From the NCBI GenBank assembly GCA_902618975.1, contig CACNCN010000003.1, positions 1 to 64,000 on the forward strand: 64,000 nt of DNA. The letters run 5' to 3'. Each line of letters opens with the position of its first letter. Position 1 is the stretch's first letter. Shown piece by piece: positions 22,151-33,695 of the stretch. Both the position numbers and the translations under genes were made by a program. Source of the stretch: an uncultured Pelagibacteraceae bacterium. Lineage in GTDB: Bacteria > Pseudomonadota > Alphaproteobacteria > Pelagibacterales > Pelagibacteraceae. Under the pieces are notes generated by a model. The model was not told the origin of the DNA, did not search any database, and saw only the letters and a list, made by a program, of their open reading frames with translations.

Positions 22151-23156
22151 TTTATTTATTTTTTTATCAAAATCTTATGCAAATGAAAATACAGAAAAAA
22201 AATTTGGTAACGATAAGGGTATTGTATCAATAATGTACCATAGATTTAATGAAAATAAATATCCTTCAACAAATATAGAAATGAAAGTTTTTGAAGAACA
22301 AATTAAAATTATAAAGGATAGCGGTTTTGATTTTTATGACCCAAACAATTTTGAGAAAAATTTTTCTCAAATTAAAAAAGACAAAAAGATATTATTGACA
22401 ATAGATGATGCTTTTAAATCGTTTTATGAATACGCGTGGCCATATTTGAAAAAAGAGAAAATACCATTTATTTTATTTGTATCAACTGAACCTACCAATA
22501 AGTATGGTTATATGTCTTGGGATCAAATAAGAGAAATTGAAAAAGAAAGTTTTGCTTATATTGGTAACCATTCACATAGTCACGAATATCTCATCAATTT
22601 TGAGCATGAAAATTTTATAAAGGATATTGATAAATCTATAAAAATTTTTGAAAAAGAACTAGGGTATAACCCCATTTTCTTTTCATATCCTTTCGGAGAA
22701 TACAGTTTAAAACAAAAAAAATATATTATGACTAAATTTAAATTTGCTTTTGGCCAGCATTCGGGGGTAATTGATTTAAATAAAGACAAATATGAATTAC
22801 CAAGATTTCCTATTAATGAAAAATATGGTGATCTTGAAAGATTTAAATTTTTAATAAATTTAAATCCTTTGGAATATAATTCTGTTTCGGTGGTTGATAA
22901 ATATATTCTTTTAAATAATAATCCTCCAAAGCTATCGATAAAATTTTTTAACGATCAAAAAAATATAAACAATATAAACTGCTATTCTAATGAAGGCGAC
23001 GGCTGGGATAAAACAAAGATAGAATATTCAGATAATACTCTTAACGTTTATTTTAAAGAAAAGTTTAAATTTAGGAGAGGGCGATTAAATTGTTCCCTTA
23101 AAGACGACATAGGATGGAGATGGTTAGGTTTACAATTTACAATACAAGTTAAATAA
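22098..23156 (+). CDS. polysaccharide deacetylase family protein with signal peptide
   Basis: LLTIDDAFKSFYEYAWP, GNHSHSH, FSYPFGEYS (NodB fold); likely ATG at 22098 (MILRKIILLAASI...), track start is 22074. Confidence 0.85.
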   Translation: MILRKIILLAASIIKFFILFIFLSKSYANENTEKKFGNDKGIVSIMYHRFNENKYPSTNIEMKVFEEQIKIIKDSGFDFYDPNNFEKNFSQIKKDKKILLTIDDAFKSFYEYAWPYLKKEKIPFILFVSTEPTNKYGYMSWDQIREIEKESFAYIGNHSHSHEYLINFEHENFIKDIDKSIKIFEKELGYNPIFFSYPFGEYSLKQKKYIMTKFKFAFGQHSGVIDLNKDKYELPRFPINEKYGDLERFKFLINLNPLEYNSVSVVDKYILLNNNPPKLSIKFFNDQKNINNINCYSNEGDGWDKTKIEYSDNTLNVYFKEKFKFRRGRLNCSLKDDIGWRWLGLQFTIQVK

Positions 23157-24279
23157 CATTTTTTTGCTCTTTACTCGTTGGTAAAATTTTAACGTTATCG
23201 AAATCTTTAAGGTTATTTTGATCTATAATTTTTTTTAAAATTTTTATATAATCACTTCCAGTCTCTGCATATTGATCAAGATAATTGGCTAGCTCTATAC
23301 TATTTAATTTCTCATCATTATCTCTTTGAATTGCTCTAGCCTTACGAAATTCTTTATAACTTGAGTGTGTATTCAAGTTTCTTTGATAAGCTCTAACTGA
23401 TGCTTTTAAAACATTAAAGGTCATAATCTTATGTTTGGTATCTTTATCAGCTGCTGCAGGCTTAATCCCTTCACCGGAGTAAGTCCATTGGCCAAATAAA
23501 GCATTACCCTCAATTGCAAATCTAGATGTACCCCAACCTGTCTCTTTAGCAGCTTGAGCTATAGCTAAAGATACTGGAATTTCATCCATTCTTATTTTAA
23601 GAGTAGTTATATCTTTTTTAACTACTCCGTATTGTCTAAATTTTTTATTTAACCAATCTTTTTCTGTTTTAGTATTGTTGCTTCTATTTAAAATTTTAAA
23701 TAGTGTATTTCTATCTCTTTTTATTCGGTTATTCTCGCTTAATATTAGTGGTAAGACAATTTTAATAAATAAATCTTTCCTCTGTTTAGAACTCTCCATC
23801 ATTTTAATTTCATTTGGCAACATGCCTACTTCGAAGGGTTTTACAATTTTATTTTTTCTAACAAAACTTAAATTATAATCTTTTTCCTCAAATATTTGGT
23901 TCAAGGTTGATGCTTCAATTCTTACAGATTTGGATGGACCTTCACTCAATTCAATATCATCTAATAAATATTTTTGGTTAATTTCGGTATCAACAGAATT
24001 GTCCGTGATTAAGCTCTCTCCAGATAAAACCTTTTCAAGATATTTTTTTGAATTATTTTCAACTGTGGTATTTTTAATAAAAGAATTATCTATAAATTTA
24101 AAAGTACCAGGTAGAATAGAAAAAATAAAAATTAATATTAAACTTAGGTATGAAGTTGTAATTATATTTTTATATTCTCCAAAATTTGACTTTTTTTTCA
24201 ATCTGGAAATTTTAAAACCTTTTTTTAAAAGAATTTTTTTTAATTCATTTATATTCATCGATTTATAATTTTTTATCAT
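23149..24279 (-). CDS. Bax-like glucosaminidase domain protein, membrane-anchored
   Basis: AIAQAAKETGWGTSRFAIEGNALFGQWTY; N-terminal TM segment. Confidence 0.85.
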   Translation of the reverse strand: MIKNYKSMNINELKKILLKKGFKISRLKKKSNFGEYKNIITTSYLSLILIFIFSILPGTFKFIDNSFIKNTTVENNSKKYLEKVLSGESLITDNSVDTEINQKYLLDDIELSEGPSKSVRIEASTLNQIFEEKDYNLSFVRKNKIVKPFEVGMLPNEIKMMESSKQRKDLFIKIVLPLILSENNRIKRDRNTLFKILNRSNNTKTEKDWLNKKFRQYGVVKKDITTLKIRMDEIPVSLAIAQAAKETGWGTSRFAIEGNALFGQWTYSGEGIKPAAADKDTKHKIMTFNVLKASVRAYQRNLNTHSSYKEFRKARAIQRDNDEKLNSIELANYLDQYAETGSDYIKILKKIIDQNNLKDFDNVKILPTSKEQKNVI

Positions 24280-24297
24280 ATTTTTTTATAAAATGCC

Positions 24298-24894
24298 TTA
24301 AATTGATTTAACTTGTTTTACTTCAGGAACATAATGGCCTAATAGATTTTCAACGCCTCTTTTTAACGTAATAGTTGAGCTGGGACAGCCTGAACAACTA
24401 CCTTTTAAGCTAACAGTTACAACTCCATTCTTAAATTCTTTAAATGTTATATCTCCTCCATCTCTAGCAACTGCAGGTCTTACTTTTGTTTCTAAAACAT
24501 GAACAATTTTTTTTTCAATTTCACTCAAATTTATTTCCTTTTTTGAGTTTATCTCACTAATTACATATTCATTCCCTTTAGAATAAAAATCATTTATGTA
24601 AGAAATAATTATATGCTTAATGTCCGACCACTCTACATTATTGGTTTTATTAACCGATAAAAAATCTTCATATAAGAAAATTCCTCTAACTCCATTTAAA
24701 GACAAAATCTCCTTTGCTAGCTCATTTGATGTATCTTTTTTGTCTAAAATTTCTATTGGTCCTATTTTAGAAACTTTTTTACCTGGCAAAAATTTTAAGG
24801 AATTAGGATTTGGAGTATTTTCAACTTGTACAAACATAGTGGTTATATAAAGATTATTTTGAAAATTTAAAGGATTTATTTTACTAGAAACCAA
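24298..24894 (-). CDS. NifU-family Fe-S scaffold/carrier protein
   Basis: Nfu N-domain [16 protein letters not shown] and [21 protein letters not shown]. Confidence 0.93.
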   Translation of the reverse strand: MVSSKINPLNFQNNLYITTMFVQVENTPNPNSLKFLPGKKVSKIGPIEILDKKDTSNELAKEILSLNGVRGIFLYEDFLSVNKTNNVEWSDIKHIIISYINDFYSKGNEYVISEINSKKEINLSEIEKKIVHVLETKVRPAVARDGGDITFKEFKNGVVTVSLKGSCSGCPSSTITLKRGVENLLGHYVPEVKQVKSI

Positions 24895-25885
24895 TTATAT
24901 TTTTTATATCTTTTATTTTTTTTGAAGCAATTTCAGAGGCTTTGTTTGTTCCCTCTTTTAAAATTTTGTCTGTAAAATTTTGGTCTTTTTTTAATTTATT
25001 CATTTCTTTAGATATAGGATAAATTTTTTCTATTACTATCTCTGAAAGTTTGTTTTTAAAATCTGAAAAATTTTTTCCTGAAAATTCTTCCATGGTTTTG
25101 CTTACATTCTGATTACTTAAAGACGAATAAATTCCAATAAGATTTTTTGCTTCTGGTCTATTCTCTAATTCTTTTTCATTGCCTGGTAAAGGTAATGTAT
25201 CTGTTTTTGCTTTCTTGATTTTGTTTACTATAGTATCTTTAGAGTCATTTAAATTAATTCTACTCATTTCAGATGGGTCTGACTTGCTCATTTTTTTTAC
25301 ACCATCTTTTAAACTCATGATTCTTGAAAAATTTTTTTGTATCATTGGCTCTGGTAATTTAAAAAAACTTGGAGAATTAAAATCTTGATTAAATTTTTGA
25401 GCAATATCTCTTGTTAATTCTAAATGTTGTTTTTGATCTTCTCCCACTGGCACATGCGTTGTGTCATAAAGTAAAATGTCTGAAGCCATTAACACTGGAT
25501 AAACATATAGACCAACACTAGCCTTTTCTTTATCCTTTCCTGCCTTTTCCTTAAATTGTGTCATTCTATTAAGCCAACCCATTCTTGCTGAACAACCTAA
25601 GATCCAAGCACCTTCTGAGTGCGCTGGAACCATTGACTGCTGAAAAATTATACTTTTGTTATAATCCAGTCCACTTGCTACAAATGCAGCTATTGTCTCT
25701 CTAACATTATTTTTCAACTCTGCAGGATTCTGCCTAACAGTTATTGCATGCAAATCTACCACACAGTATATACAAGTGGTATTTTCTTGGTTTTGAAAAT
25801 TAACAAAATTGTTAATTGCACCAATGTAATTTCCTATATGAAGATTTCCTGTAGGCTGTACTCCAGAAAATATTTTTTTACTCAT
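24884..25885 (-). CDS. trpS: tryptophanyl-tRNA synthetase
   Basis: [26 protein letters not shown]. Confidence 0.98.
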   Translation of the reverse strand: MSKKIFSGVQPTGNLHIGNYIGAINNFVNFQNQENTTCIYCVVDLHAITVRQNPAELKNNVRETIAAFVASGLDYNKSIIFQQSMVPAHSEGAWILGCSARMGWLNRMTQFKEKAGKDKEKASVGLYVYPVLMASDILLYDTTHVPVGEDQKQHLELTRDIAQKFNQDFNSPSFFKLPEPMIQKNFSRIMSLKDGVKKMSKSDPSEMSRINLNDSKDTIVNKIKKAKTDTLPLPGNEKELENRPEAKNLIGIYSSLSNQNVSKTMEEFSGKNFSDFKNKLSEIVIEKIYPISKEMNKLKKDQNFTDKILKEGTNKASEIASKKIKDIKNIIGF

Positions 25886-25888
25886 ATA

Positions 25889-27418
25889 TTAATACTTTAA
25901 TTTAATATCAGACAATTTGAAAGCTTTAGTAAAAATAGATATTAAAACGTAGAGGAATAAAGTTATTATAACCAATAATAACATATATATAAGTTTATAA
26001 TTACTTTCGTAGATTAGTCTTTGAGAATAATAATCCGTCATTAAATAAAAAAAATAAGAAGAAAGAATAACTGCACAAAATATCTTTAATAATTTAAATA
26101 TAATATCTAAATTCAATTTAAAATAATTTTTATCTTGTAGATAAAAAAATAACAATAATGCATTTATCCATGACGATATTGTTGTTGAAATAGGAATTAT
26201 GATAAAACCAAAATCTTTAAAAAAACTAACACTAATTATAATATTAACTACAACAGAAACTAGGGAAAAATAGAATGGTATTTTAGTATTTTGTCTAGCA
26301 AACAAAAAAGATGAAAAAATTTTTATAAGTGCAAATGCTGGGAGCCCAAAAGCAAAATAATATAATGCTTTAGCTGAATTTTTAACACTATTTTCGTTAA
26401 ACGAGCCATAACCAAATAAACTTGATGTTATCTCTTCAGACGCGATTAAGAGTGCGAACATTGCTGGCAAACTTAAAAATAGACTTAATTCAACTGATTT
26501 GCTTTGTATAAAATTTATTTTTTTTTTGTTCCCTGACTGAACATGCTTACTTAAATTTGGAAGCAAAACAGTACCTATTGCAATACCAGCAATTGCAAGA
26601 TTAATTTGATAAATTCTATCAGCATAATATAGATAAGAAACAGCATTTACCTCAAAAGACGCAATTATAGTTCCAACAAGTATATTGATTTGAGTGACAC
26701 CTGAAGAAAATATACTTGGGACAAGTTTTTTAAAAAAAATTTTTATTTTTTTAGTGATTTTTATTTTAAAGTCTATTTTTGGTAAATAGAATTTTTTAAC
26801 AAAAAACATTAACACTATTAATTGAATTAATCCTGCTAAAGAAATTCCATAAGATAGATAAATAACTATCAAATCATTTTCAAATTTTAAAAAAATTAAA
26901 ATTAAGATTAATATTATATTTAAAATAATTGGTGCGGCGGCTGCAACCCCAAATTTGTTGTATGAATTTAAAATAGCTGAAAAGAAAGAGGCTAAACTTA
27001 TGAAAAATAAAAAAGGAAATGTAATTCTTGTCAGGTAAGTTGTTAATAAAAACTTTTCATTATTTTCACTAAAACCAGGCGCAATTAAATTGACAAATAA
27101 AGGCATGAATAATTCAATAATTAAGGTAATTCCTAAAAGTGAAATTATTAGAAAATTTAAAACATTGTTTGAAAATTCATCTGCCTTTTTTTTTGATTTA
27201 ACAAGTTCTGATGAATAACTTGGAACAAAAGCAGCATTAAATGTTCCTTCCGAAAATAATCTTCTGAAAGTATTAGGTATTCTAAATGCAACAAAAAAAG
27301 CGTCCGTGATTGGTCCTGATCCCAAGTTAATAGCTATTAACAAATCTCTGATATATCCCAATATACGACTTAAAATAGTATAAAAACTGAATGTGCCAGT
27401 TGACTTAATTAGATTCAT
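25889..27418 (-). CDS. murJ: lipid II flippase MurJ/MviN
   Basis: Multi-TM; DLLIAINLGSGPITDAFFVAFRIPNTFRRLFSEGTFNAAFVP. Confidence 0.96.
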   Translation of the reverse strand: MNLIKSTGTFSFYTILSRILGYIRDLLIAINLGSGPITDAFFVAFRIPNTFRRLFSEGTFNAAFVPSYSSELVKSKKKADEFSNNVLNFLIISLLGITLIIELFMPLFVNLIAPGFSENNEKFLLTTYLTRITFPFLFFISLASFFSAILNSYNKFGVAAAAPIILNIILILILIFLKFENDLIVIYLSYGISLAGLIQLIVLMFFVKKFYLPKIDFKIKITKKIKIFFKKLVPSIFSSGVTQINILVGTIIASFEVNAVSYLYYADRIYQINLAIAGIAIGTVLLPNLSKHVQSGNKKKINFIQSKSVELSLFLSLPAMFALLIASEEITSSLFGYGSFNENSVKNSAKALYYFAFGLPAFALIKIFSSFLFARQNTKIPFYFSLVSVVVNIIISVSFFKDFGFIIIPISTTISSWINALLLFFYLQDKNYFKLNLDIIFKLLKIFCAVILSSYFFYLMTDYYSQRLIYESNYKLIYMLLLVIITLFLYVLISIFTKAFKLSDIKLKY

Positions 27419-27466
27419 AAATCATATTAGTGATAACTTAGTTCTATTTTTATATCTAATAAAAAA

Positions 27467-29755
27467 ATGAAGAAAAAAAAAATTGAGCATTATTCTGATA
27501 AAGAAGCACTAGATTTTCATAATAGCAATAAATCTGGCAAGATTGAGATAATATCTTCCAAGCCAATGACAACAAAAAGAGATTTGGCATTAGCTTATTC
27601 ACCTGGAGTAGCGGCTCCTGTAAAAGCTATTTCAAATAACCCTGAGCTAGCTTACGATTACACTACTAAAGGAAATCTTGTAGCTGTTATTAGTAATGGA
27701 TCTGCAATTCTTGGTCTGGGAAATCTTGGGGCAATTGCATCTAAACCAGTCATGGAGGGTAAGGCAGTCTTATTTAAAAGATTTGCTGACATTGACGCTA
27801 TTGACTTAGAAATAGATTCTAACGACCCAAACGAAATAATTAATTCAATAAAAAATTTTGCGAAAAGTTTTGGTGGTATAAATTTAGAAGACATTGCTGC
27901 CCCTTCGTGCTTCGTAATAGAGGACAAATTAAAAAAAATTCTTGATATTCCGGTTTTTCATGATGATCAACATGGAACTGCAATTATTACATATGCTGCT
28001 CTTATGAATGCTTTAGATATTCAGAAAAAGGATAAAAAAAAAGTAAAAATAGTAGTTAATGGTGCTGGTGCATCTGCAATGGCATGCACAAATTTACTTC
28101 TTAAATCGGGTGTAAAAAAATCCAATATATTAATGTTAGATAGCAAGGGTGTAATAAATAAAAAAAGAAAAGGACTTAACAAATGGAAACAATTTTTTGC
28201 ATCAAATACGAAAGCTAAAAATTTGAAAGAAGCAATTAAAGATGCAGACGTATTTTTGGGGTTATCTTCGGCTGGAGTCTTAAGTAAAGATAATGTTAAA
28301 AGCATGGCTAAGAACCCAATAATTTTTGCTTGCGCAAATCCTGATCCTGAAATTACACCTGAAGAAATAGAGGAAGTTAGAGATGACGCTATTGTAGCTA
28401 CCGGGAGATCAGATTATCCAAACCAAGTTAATAATTTAATTGGATTTCCGTATATATTTAGAGGTGCGCTAGATGTGAGAGCTAAAACTATTAATGATGA
28501 AATGAAACTCGCAGCAGCTAATGCAATTGCATCATTAGCAAGGGAAAGAGTTCCTGATGAGGTTGTTGCTGCAATGGGAGGTGAAAGACCAAAGTATGGT
28601 AAAGAATATATTATCCCATCTACTTTTGACCCAAGATTAATAAATGTAATTCCTGTAGCTGTAGCGAAGGCAGCAATTAAAACTGGGGTAGCAAGAAAAA
28701 AAATCGAAAACTTTGATTTATATTCTGATCAATTAAAACAGAGATTAGATCCATCTGTAACAATCATGCAAGGTATAAACTCACAAATTAAGAAAACCCA
28801 AAAAAGAGTTGTTTTTGCAGATGGAGAGGACGAGAACACTTTAAAAGCTGCAATAGCCTTTAAGAACAGTGGATTAGGGATCCCAATATTAGTCGCCAAA
28901 GATAAGGTTGTTAAATCCAGATTGAAAGAAATTGGCTACAGTGAAAATTTTGATATTGAAATAATTAATTCAACAAAAAAACAATTAAGAGAAAAATATT
29001 CAAAATTCATATTTAAAAAATTGCACAGATCTCAAGGTTTATTAGAGAGAGATTGTGATAGACTTATCAGAAATGATAGGGTTATTTGGGGTTCGTGTAT
29101 GGTAGCATGTGGAGATGCTGATGCTATGGTTACAGGAAACACAAGAAGATATGGGCAATCATTACAAAAAATCACAAAGGTAGTTGACCCTAGACCTGGT
29201 GAGATTATGTTTGGACTAAATATGGTAGTAAACAAAGGTAGAACCGTATTTATAGGAGATACAAGTGTACATGAATACCCCTCATCCAGGCAGTTAGCTG
29301 ATATAGCCATTTCTTCAGCGAGAGTAGTAAGGCTTTTTGGCTTCACGCCTAAAATTGCTTTTTTATCTCACTCAACATTTGGACAACCTATGACAAGTAG
29401 AACAAAACATATACGAGATGCTGTTGAAATTTTAAAAAAAATGAATGTAGACTTTAAATTTGATGGAGATATGCAGCCTGATGTAGCTTTAAACGAAGAA
29501 TATAAGGAATTATATCCAATGTCTGAAATAGTTGGCAATGCAAATGTTTTAATTATGCCAGGTCAGCATAGTGCGGCTATTTCTTATAAAGTTATGAAAT
29601 CAATGAGTAGTGCAAAAGTAATAGGTCCATTATTAATAGGTTTAGGTGCTGCAATTGAGATTGCTCCTCTTAGATGTTCAACTTCTGAAATTTTAAACTT
29701 AGCCTCTGTTGCGGCTTATTCAGCTGGTGTAATAGATTATAATTCTAAAAATTAG
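27467..29755 (+). CDS. maeB: NADP-dependent malic enzyme with phosphotransacetylase-like domain
   Basis: LALAYSPGVAAPV, VFHDDQHGTAII, C-terminal PTA-like domain (LIMPGQHSAAISYK). Confidence 0.96.
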   Translation: MKKKKIEHYSDKEALDFHNSNKSGKIEIISSKPMTTKRDLALAYSPGVAAPVKAISNNPELAYDYTTKGNLVAVISNGSAILGLGNLGAIASKPVMEGKAVLFKRFADIDAIDLEIDSNDPNEIINSIKNFAKSFGGINLEDIAAPSCFVIEDKLKKILDIPVFHDDQHGTAIITYAALMNALDIQKKDKKKVKIVVNGAGASAMACTNLLLKSGVKKSNILMLDSKGVINKKRKGLNKWKQFFASNTKAKNLKEAIKDADVFLGLSSAGVLSKDNVKSMAKNPIIFACANPDPEITPEEIEEVRDDAIVATGRSDYPNQVNNLIGFPYIFRGALDVRAKTINDEMKLAAANAIASLARERVPDEVVAAMGGERPKYGKEYIIPSTFDPRLINVIPVAVAKAAIKTGVARKKIENFDLYSDQLKQRLDPSVTIMQGINSQIKKTQKRVVFADGEDENTLKAAIAFKNSGLGIPILVAKDKVVKSRLKEIGYSENFDIEIINSTKKQLREKYSKFIFKKLHRSQGLLERDCDRLIRNDRVIWGSCMVACGDADAMVTGNTRRYGQSLQKITKVVDPRPGEIMFGLNMVVNKGRTVFIGDTSVHEYPSSRQLADIAISSARVVRLFGFTPKIAFLSHSTFGQPMTSRTKHIRDAVEILKKMNVDFKFDGDMQPDVALNEEYKELYPMSEIVGNANVLIMPGQHSAAISYKVMKSMSSAKVIGPLLIGLGAAIEIAPLRCSTSEILNLASVAAYSAGVIDYNSKN

Positions 29756-30345
29756 TCCTTCTTTACTCTTAAGTCATTTACTAAGAAAATACTTAGAATT
29801 ACGTCCTCAACATCTAATATTGATTTAGCTTCATTAAAAATTTCTTTCTTCTCCTCTTCAGAATGTGCTATTCCATAGACATATATTACTTTTTTATATG
29901 TATCTATATTGTAATTTACTGCTTTTATTTGTTTGTTAAAAATCATTGCTGATCTTAATTGAGATGTTATTAAAACATCTTTAGCTGATTGCTGAAAATT
30001 AAATTCCTCTTTAATTTTTAAGTCATTTTTAACTGATCTTGCTCCTTTTGTTTCCCACGCCAATTTGGTAATTTTCAATTTTTCCTCAGGGGTATCTACT
30101 GTTCCAGTAATAATTATTCTGCCATCTAAAACTTTTGTTTTTACATCTAAAAGATAATTTTTGTTAGTTGCTAGCAATTTAGCATCTAAACTTTTATCCA
30201 TAATCCCATCATCAATTTGTGTGCCTAATGATCTAGGATCTAGTGCTATAGATACTCCAGTACCAAATACACCAGAAGTAGAGGCACCTATACAACCACT
30301 TAAAAAAAATAATAAAATTAATTTAAATGTAAGACTATTTTTCAT
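29752..30345 (-). CDS. BON-domain lipoprotein (DolP-like)
   Basis: Lipobox LSGCIG; two BON-like repeats (VLDGRIIITGTVDTPEEK; VIYVYGIAHSEEEK). Confidence 0.8.
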   Translation of the reverse strand: MKNSLTFKLILLFFLSGCIGASTSGVFGTGVSIALDPRSLGTQIDDGIMDKSLDAKLLATNKNYLLDVKTKVLDGRIIITGTVDTPEEKLKITKLAWETKGARSVKNDLKIKEEFNFQQSAKDVLITSQLRSAMIFNKQIKAVNYNIDTYKKVIYVYGIAHSEEEKKEIFNEAKSILDVEDVILSIFLVNDLRVKKD

Positions 30346-31201
30346 TTTTAATTCTTAAGCAGTAATTATATATTGTCGATTTAGATACATTTGCCTCTTT
30401 TGAAAAAATTTCTACAATATTTTTAACGCTCATTTTGTTGATTAGTTTATTTATCTTTATTTTATCCGATTCGTTAATAATATTTAAATTTTTTTTATCT
30501 TCTTGTTTGTTTGAGATTACTACTGTTATTTCACCTTTAAAATAATATTCTTTTTTTAAATTCTTAATATCTTCTCTAATAAATTCTTCATAAAATTTAG
30601 TTATTTCTCTACATATAACAATTTTTCTTTCACTAAAATATTTTTTTAAAAGTGGTATAATCTTATTTATTTTCTTAGCAGATATAAAAAAGATTAAAGA
30701 TGTGTCGAGTTTCTCTGTTTCTTTGAATTTTTTTTCAATTTGGTTTATTTTTTCTGGTAAAAAACCTAAAAAATAAAAATTGTTTGAAAAACCACAGATT
30801 GATATTGCTGCTGTCACTGCTGATGGTCCAGGAACAGGTACTACATTTATTTTATTTTTAATGCAATTATTTAATAATAATTTTCCTGGATCCGATATTA
30901 GAGGTGTACCAGCATCTGAGATGAGGGAAATAATTTTTCCTTCTGTTAAAAGTTCTGAAATTTTTTTAGTATTTTTTTTTTCATTAAATTTATGATTTAA
31001 AATTAATTTAGATTTGATGTGATATCTCGTAAGTAATTTTTTAGCTACTCGAGTATCTTCACAGAATATATAATCAGAATTATTAAGTATTTCTATAGCT
31101 CTATAAGTAATATCAGATAAGTTGCCTATAGGCGTTGAAACAATATATAATCCTGATTCTAACTTATTTTTGTCCATTTCTTCGTGCATATTAACAATCA
31201 A
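30335..31201 (-). CDS. rsmI: 16S rRNA (cytidine1402-2'-O)-methyltransferase
   Basis: LYIVSTPIGNLSDITYRAIEIL, EDTRVAKKLL, SDAGTPLISDPG. Confidence 0.96.
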   Translation of the reverse strand: MIVNMHEEMDKNKLESGLYIVSTPIGNLSDITYRAIEILNNSDYIFCEDTRVAKKLLTRYHIKSKLILNHKFNEKKNTKKISELLTEGKIISLISDAGTPLISDPGKLLLNNCIKNKINVVPVPGPSAVTAAISICGFSNNFYFLGFLPEKINQIEKKFKETEKLDTSLIFFISAKKINKIIPLLKKYFSERKIVICREITKFYEEFIREDIKNLKKEYYFKGEITVVISNKQEDKKNLNIINESDKIKINKLINKMSVKNIVEIFSKEANVSKSTIYNYCLRIKNEK

Positions 31202-31218
31202 TATATTATTAAATATAA

Positions 31219-32370
31219 ATGAATGCTTTAATAAAATTATTCAATATTCTTATTTTTGTTATTATTTTTAATAACCAGGCTTTTTCTGAAGACAAAGTTA
31301 AAATTGGTTTGGTAGTTCCTTTATCTGGAGAATTTGAAGAAATTGGTTTGTCAATTGTAAATTCAATACGTTTGGCTTTAAATTCTATAGATGATGAAAA
31401 AATTGAGATACTGCCTAGAGACTCTAAAGGAGATCCTAAGTCTACGCTAAAAGTTTCAAAACAACTATTTGAGGATGAAAACATAAGGGTTATAATCGGA
31501 CCTGTTTTTAAAAGTAGCACTTTATATCTAAATGGATTACCGGAAGTTACGTTTCTCTCTTTTACTAATACTCTTGGAAATTTACACTCAAATGTAATTA
31601 GTTCTGGCGTGAATGCGATCTCACAATTACAAACAATTATAAAGTTTCAAGAAGAGGAACAATTAAAAAATACTTTAGTGCTGATACCGGACAACAAATT
31701 TAGAAATGAAATAGAGAATGCATTAAAAAAGAGTAAAATAAAAATTAAAGATAAATTTATATATAATACGGATCCAACTTTATTAACTTCACAAATTGAA
31801 AAAATAACGAGATATCCTCAAAGAAAACAGAATCTACTTGATGAAATAAGAAGAATAGAGAATTCCGATGATATTAATAAAGAAAGTAAAATTGAAAATT
31901 TAGAAAAGAAAGATACTTTAGGGGGGATAAATTTCGACTCTGTTATAATAGCTGACTTTGATGAAAATTTAAAAAGTGTTGCCACATCTTTACTATATAC
32001 AGATGTCTCATCAAAAAGAATAAAATATATAGCGTTTAATCAATGGTTTGATGATACTTTGTTGAAAGAGACCTCTCTTCAACCAATGTATTTTCCTTCA
32101 GTTAATATGGTAAATTATGAAAATTTTAAAAAAGAATATAAAAATATTTATGATAGAACGCCAAATCAGATTGCATTTTTGAGTTACGATTTAATGGGAC
32201 TAGTTTATTATCTTGCTAGAAGTAATAATTTTGAATTAAATAAAAATATTTTTTTAGGAAAAAGTAAATTTAAAGGTAAAATTGGAATATTTGAAATTAA
32301 TGAGAGCAAAATTACTCATGACCTAAATTTTTATGTTACCGAAAGTACCAAATTTAAAAAAATTTTTTAA
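31219..32370 (+). CDS. penicillin-binding protein activator / periplasmic-binding-protein-like (LpoA-type)
   Basis: Signal peptide; KIGLVVPLSGEFEEIGLSIVNSIRLAL; divergent to rsmI. Confidence 0.8.
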   Translation: MNALIKLFNILIFVIIFNNQAFSEDKVKIGLVVPLSGEFEEIGLSIVNSIRLALNSIDDEKIEILPRDSKGDPKSTLKVSKQLFEDENIRVIIGPVFKSSTLYLNGLPEVTFLSFTNTLGNLHSNVISSGVNAISQLQTIIKFQEEEQLKNTLVLIPDNKFRNEIENALKKSKIKIKDKFIYNTDPTLLTSQIEKITRYPQRKQNLLDEIRRIENSDDINKESKIENLEKKDTLGGINFDSVIIADFDENLKSVATSLLYTDVSSKRIKYIAFNQWFDDTLLKETSLQPMYFPSVNMVNYENFKKEYKNIYDRTPNQIAFLSYDLMGLVYYLARSNNFELNKNIFLGKSKFKGKIGIFEINESKITHDLNFYVTESTKFKKIF

Positions 32371-32956
32371 TTTTTTTAAAAGCTTTACTTCTGTGATCTA
32401 TCTTTAGTTTATTAGAATATTTCATTTGTCCAAAAGTTTTTCGTTTTCCATCTGGTATAAATATTGGGTCATAACCAAAACCATTTTTGCCAATTTTTTT
32501 TGGTGAGATTTTTCCTTTTATAATTCCAATTGACTGAATAGGTTTTTTTTTAAGCCCAAAAATTGTTAAAGCACAAATAAATCTCGCATCTATTTTTTTG
32601 CGATACCATTGTTTATCTATTTTTTTTAGTTTTAAATAAATCTTAGATATTGCTAAATCAAAGTTATTATTTTTTCCACCCCATCTTGCAGAATAAATAC
32701 CTGGTTGGTTATTTAAAGCTTTAATTTCTAGTCCGGAATCATCCGAGATACAAATTTTACCTGATTTCTTTGAAAAATATTTAGCTTTTATTAATGAATT
32801 TTCCAAGAAAGTTTTCCCATTTTCTTTAGGGCTTCTTAAACCATAATCTTTAGGGGAAGAAATAAGATAAAATTTGGGTAGTAAATCTTTAATTTCCTTT
32901 AATTTTCCCTCATTATTTGTTCCAATAATTATTTCGATTTTTTTTTTTTTCAACAT
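32354..32956 (-). CDS. rdgB: XTP/dITP diphosphatase (RdgB/HAM1)
   Basis: IIGTNNEGKLKEI, ISDDSGLEIKALNNQPGIYSARWGG, GFGYDPIFIP. Confidence 0.96.
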   Translation of the reverse strand: MLKKKKIEIIIGTNNEGKLKEIKDLLPKFYLISSPKDYGLRSPKENGKTFLENSLIKAKYFSKKSGKICISDDSGLEIKALNNQPGIYSARWGGKNNNFDLAISKIYLKLKKIDKQWYRKKIDARFICALTIFGLKKKPIQSIGIIKGKISPKKIGKNGFGYDPIFIPDGKRKTFGQMKYSNKLKIDHRSKAFKKIKKFF

Positions 32957-32992
32957 CTAGAAATTCTGGATTTTCTTACCATATAGTTAATA

Positions 32993-33634
32993 ATGGAAAA
33001 AGAAGAAACTAAGAATATTGATAAATCAGCTGAGGAAAAATTAAAAAAGACTGATAACGAGGAAGTTAATCTTGAAGATCATAAAAATGAAACAGAGGAA
33101 AAACAAATTGGTTTAGAGGAAGATGAGATTACTGTTTTAAAAGATAAGGTAGCAAGAGCTTATGCGGAGATGGAAAACCAAAGAAGAAGATTTGAAAAAG
33201 AAAAAGACGAGGCCTTTGAATATGGAGGTTTTGCTTTTGCTAAAGAGGCACTTAATCTAATAGATAACTTGGAAAGATCAAAAAATACTCTCGAAAACGA
33301 CGAAGCCTTAAAAGGATCGGAGGCATTAAATAAATTAATAGAACACTTAAATATCATAGACAAAGATATGTTAACGATTTTCAAAAAAAATAATATTGAA
33401 CCCATCAAAGCAATTGGTGAAAAATTAGATCCCAATCTTCATCAAGCAATGATGGAAATAGATGATAACTCAAAAGAGTCTGGAACTATAGTTCAGGAAA
33501 TACAAAAAGGTTTCACAATGAAAGACAGACTACTTAGACCATCTTTAGTGGCTGTGTCGAAGAAAAAAGATGTTAAAGATGAGCCAAAAATTAAAAAAAG
33601 TGAGGAAAATCAAGAAAAAAATGATGAAAATTAA
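32993..33634 (+). CDS. grpE: nucleotide exchange factor GrpE
   Basis: RAYAEMENQRRRFEKEK; GEKLDPNLHQAMMEID; upstream of dnaK. Confidence 0.95.
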   Translation: MEKEETKNIDKSAEEKLKKTDNEEVNLEDHKNETEEKQIGLEEDEITVLKDKVARAYAEMENQRRRFEKEKDEAFEYGGFAFAKEALNLIDNLERSKNTLENDEALKGSEALNKLIEHLNIIDKDMLTIFKKNNIEPIKAIGEKLDPNLHQAMMEIDDNSKESGTIVQEIQKGFTMKDRLLRPSLVAVSKKKDVKDEPKIKKSEENQEKNDEN

Positions 33635-33695
33635 TTTTTATATAAGGTTGTAGAAGTAAAATTAACACTTATATGAAATCAAGTTAGGAAAATTT

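Noticed and set aside
23930-24268. 112-aa plus-strand ORF antisense to the Bax-like gene
   Set aside because: No homology features and complete overlap with a better-supported CDS.
32957-32992. sigma-32 heat-shock promoter before grpE (CCATAT seen)
   Set aside because: No convincing -35 element at the right spacing; only a weak half-match.
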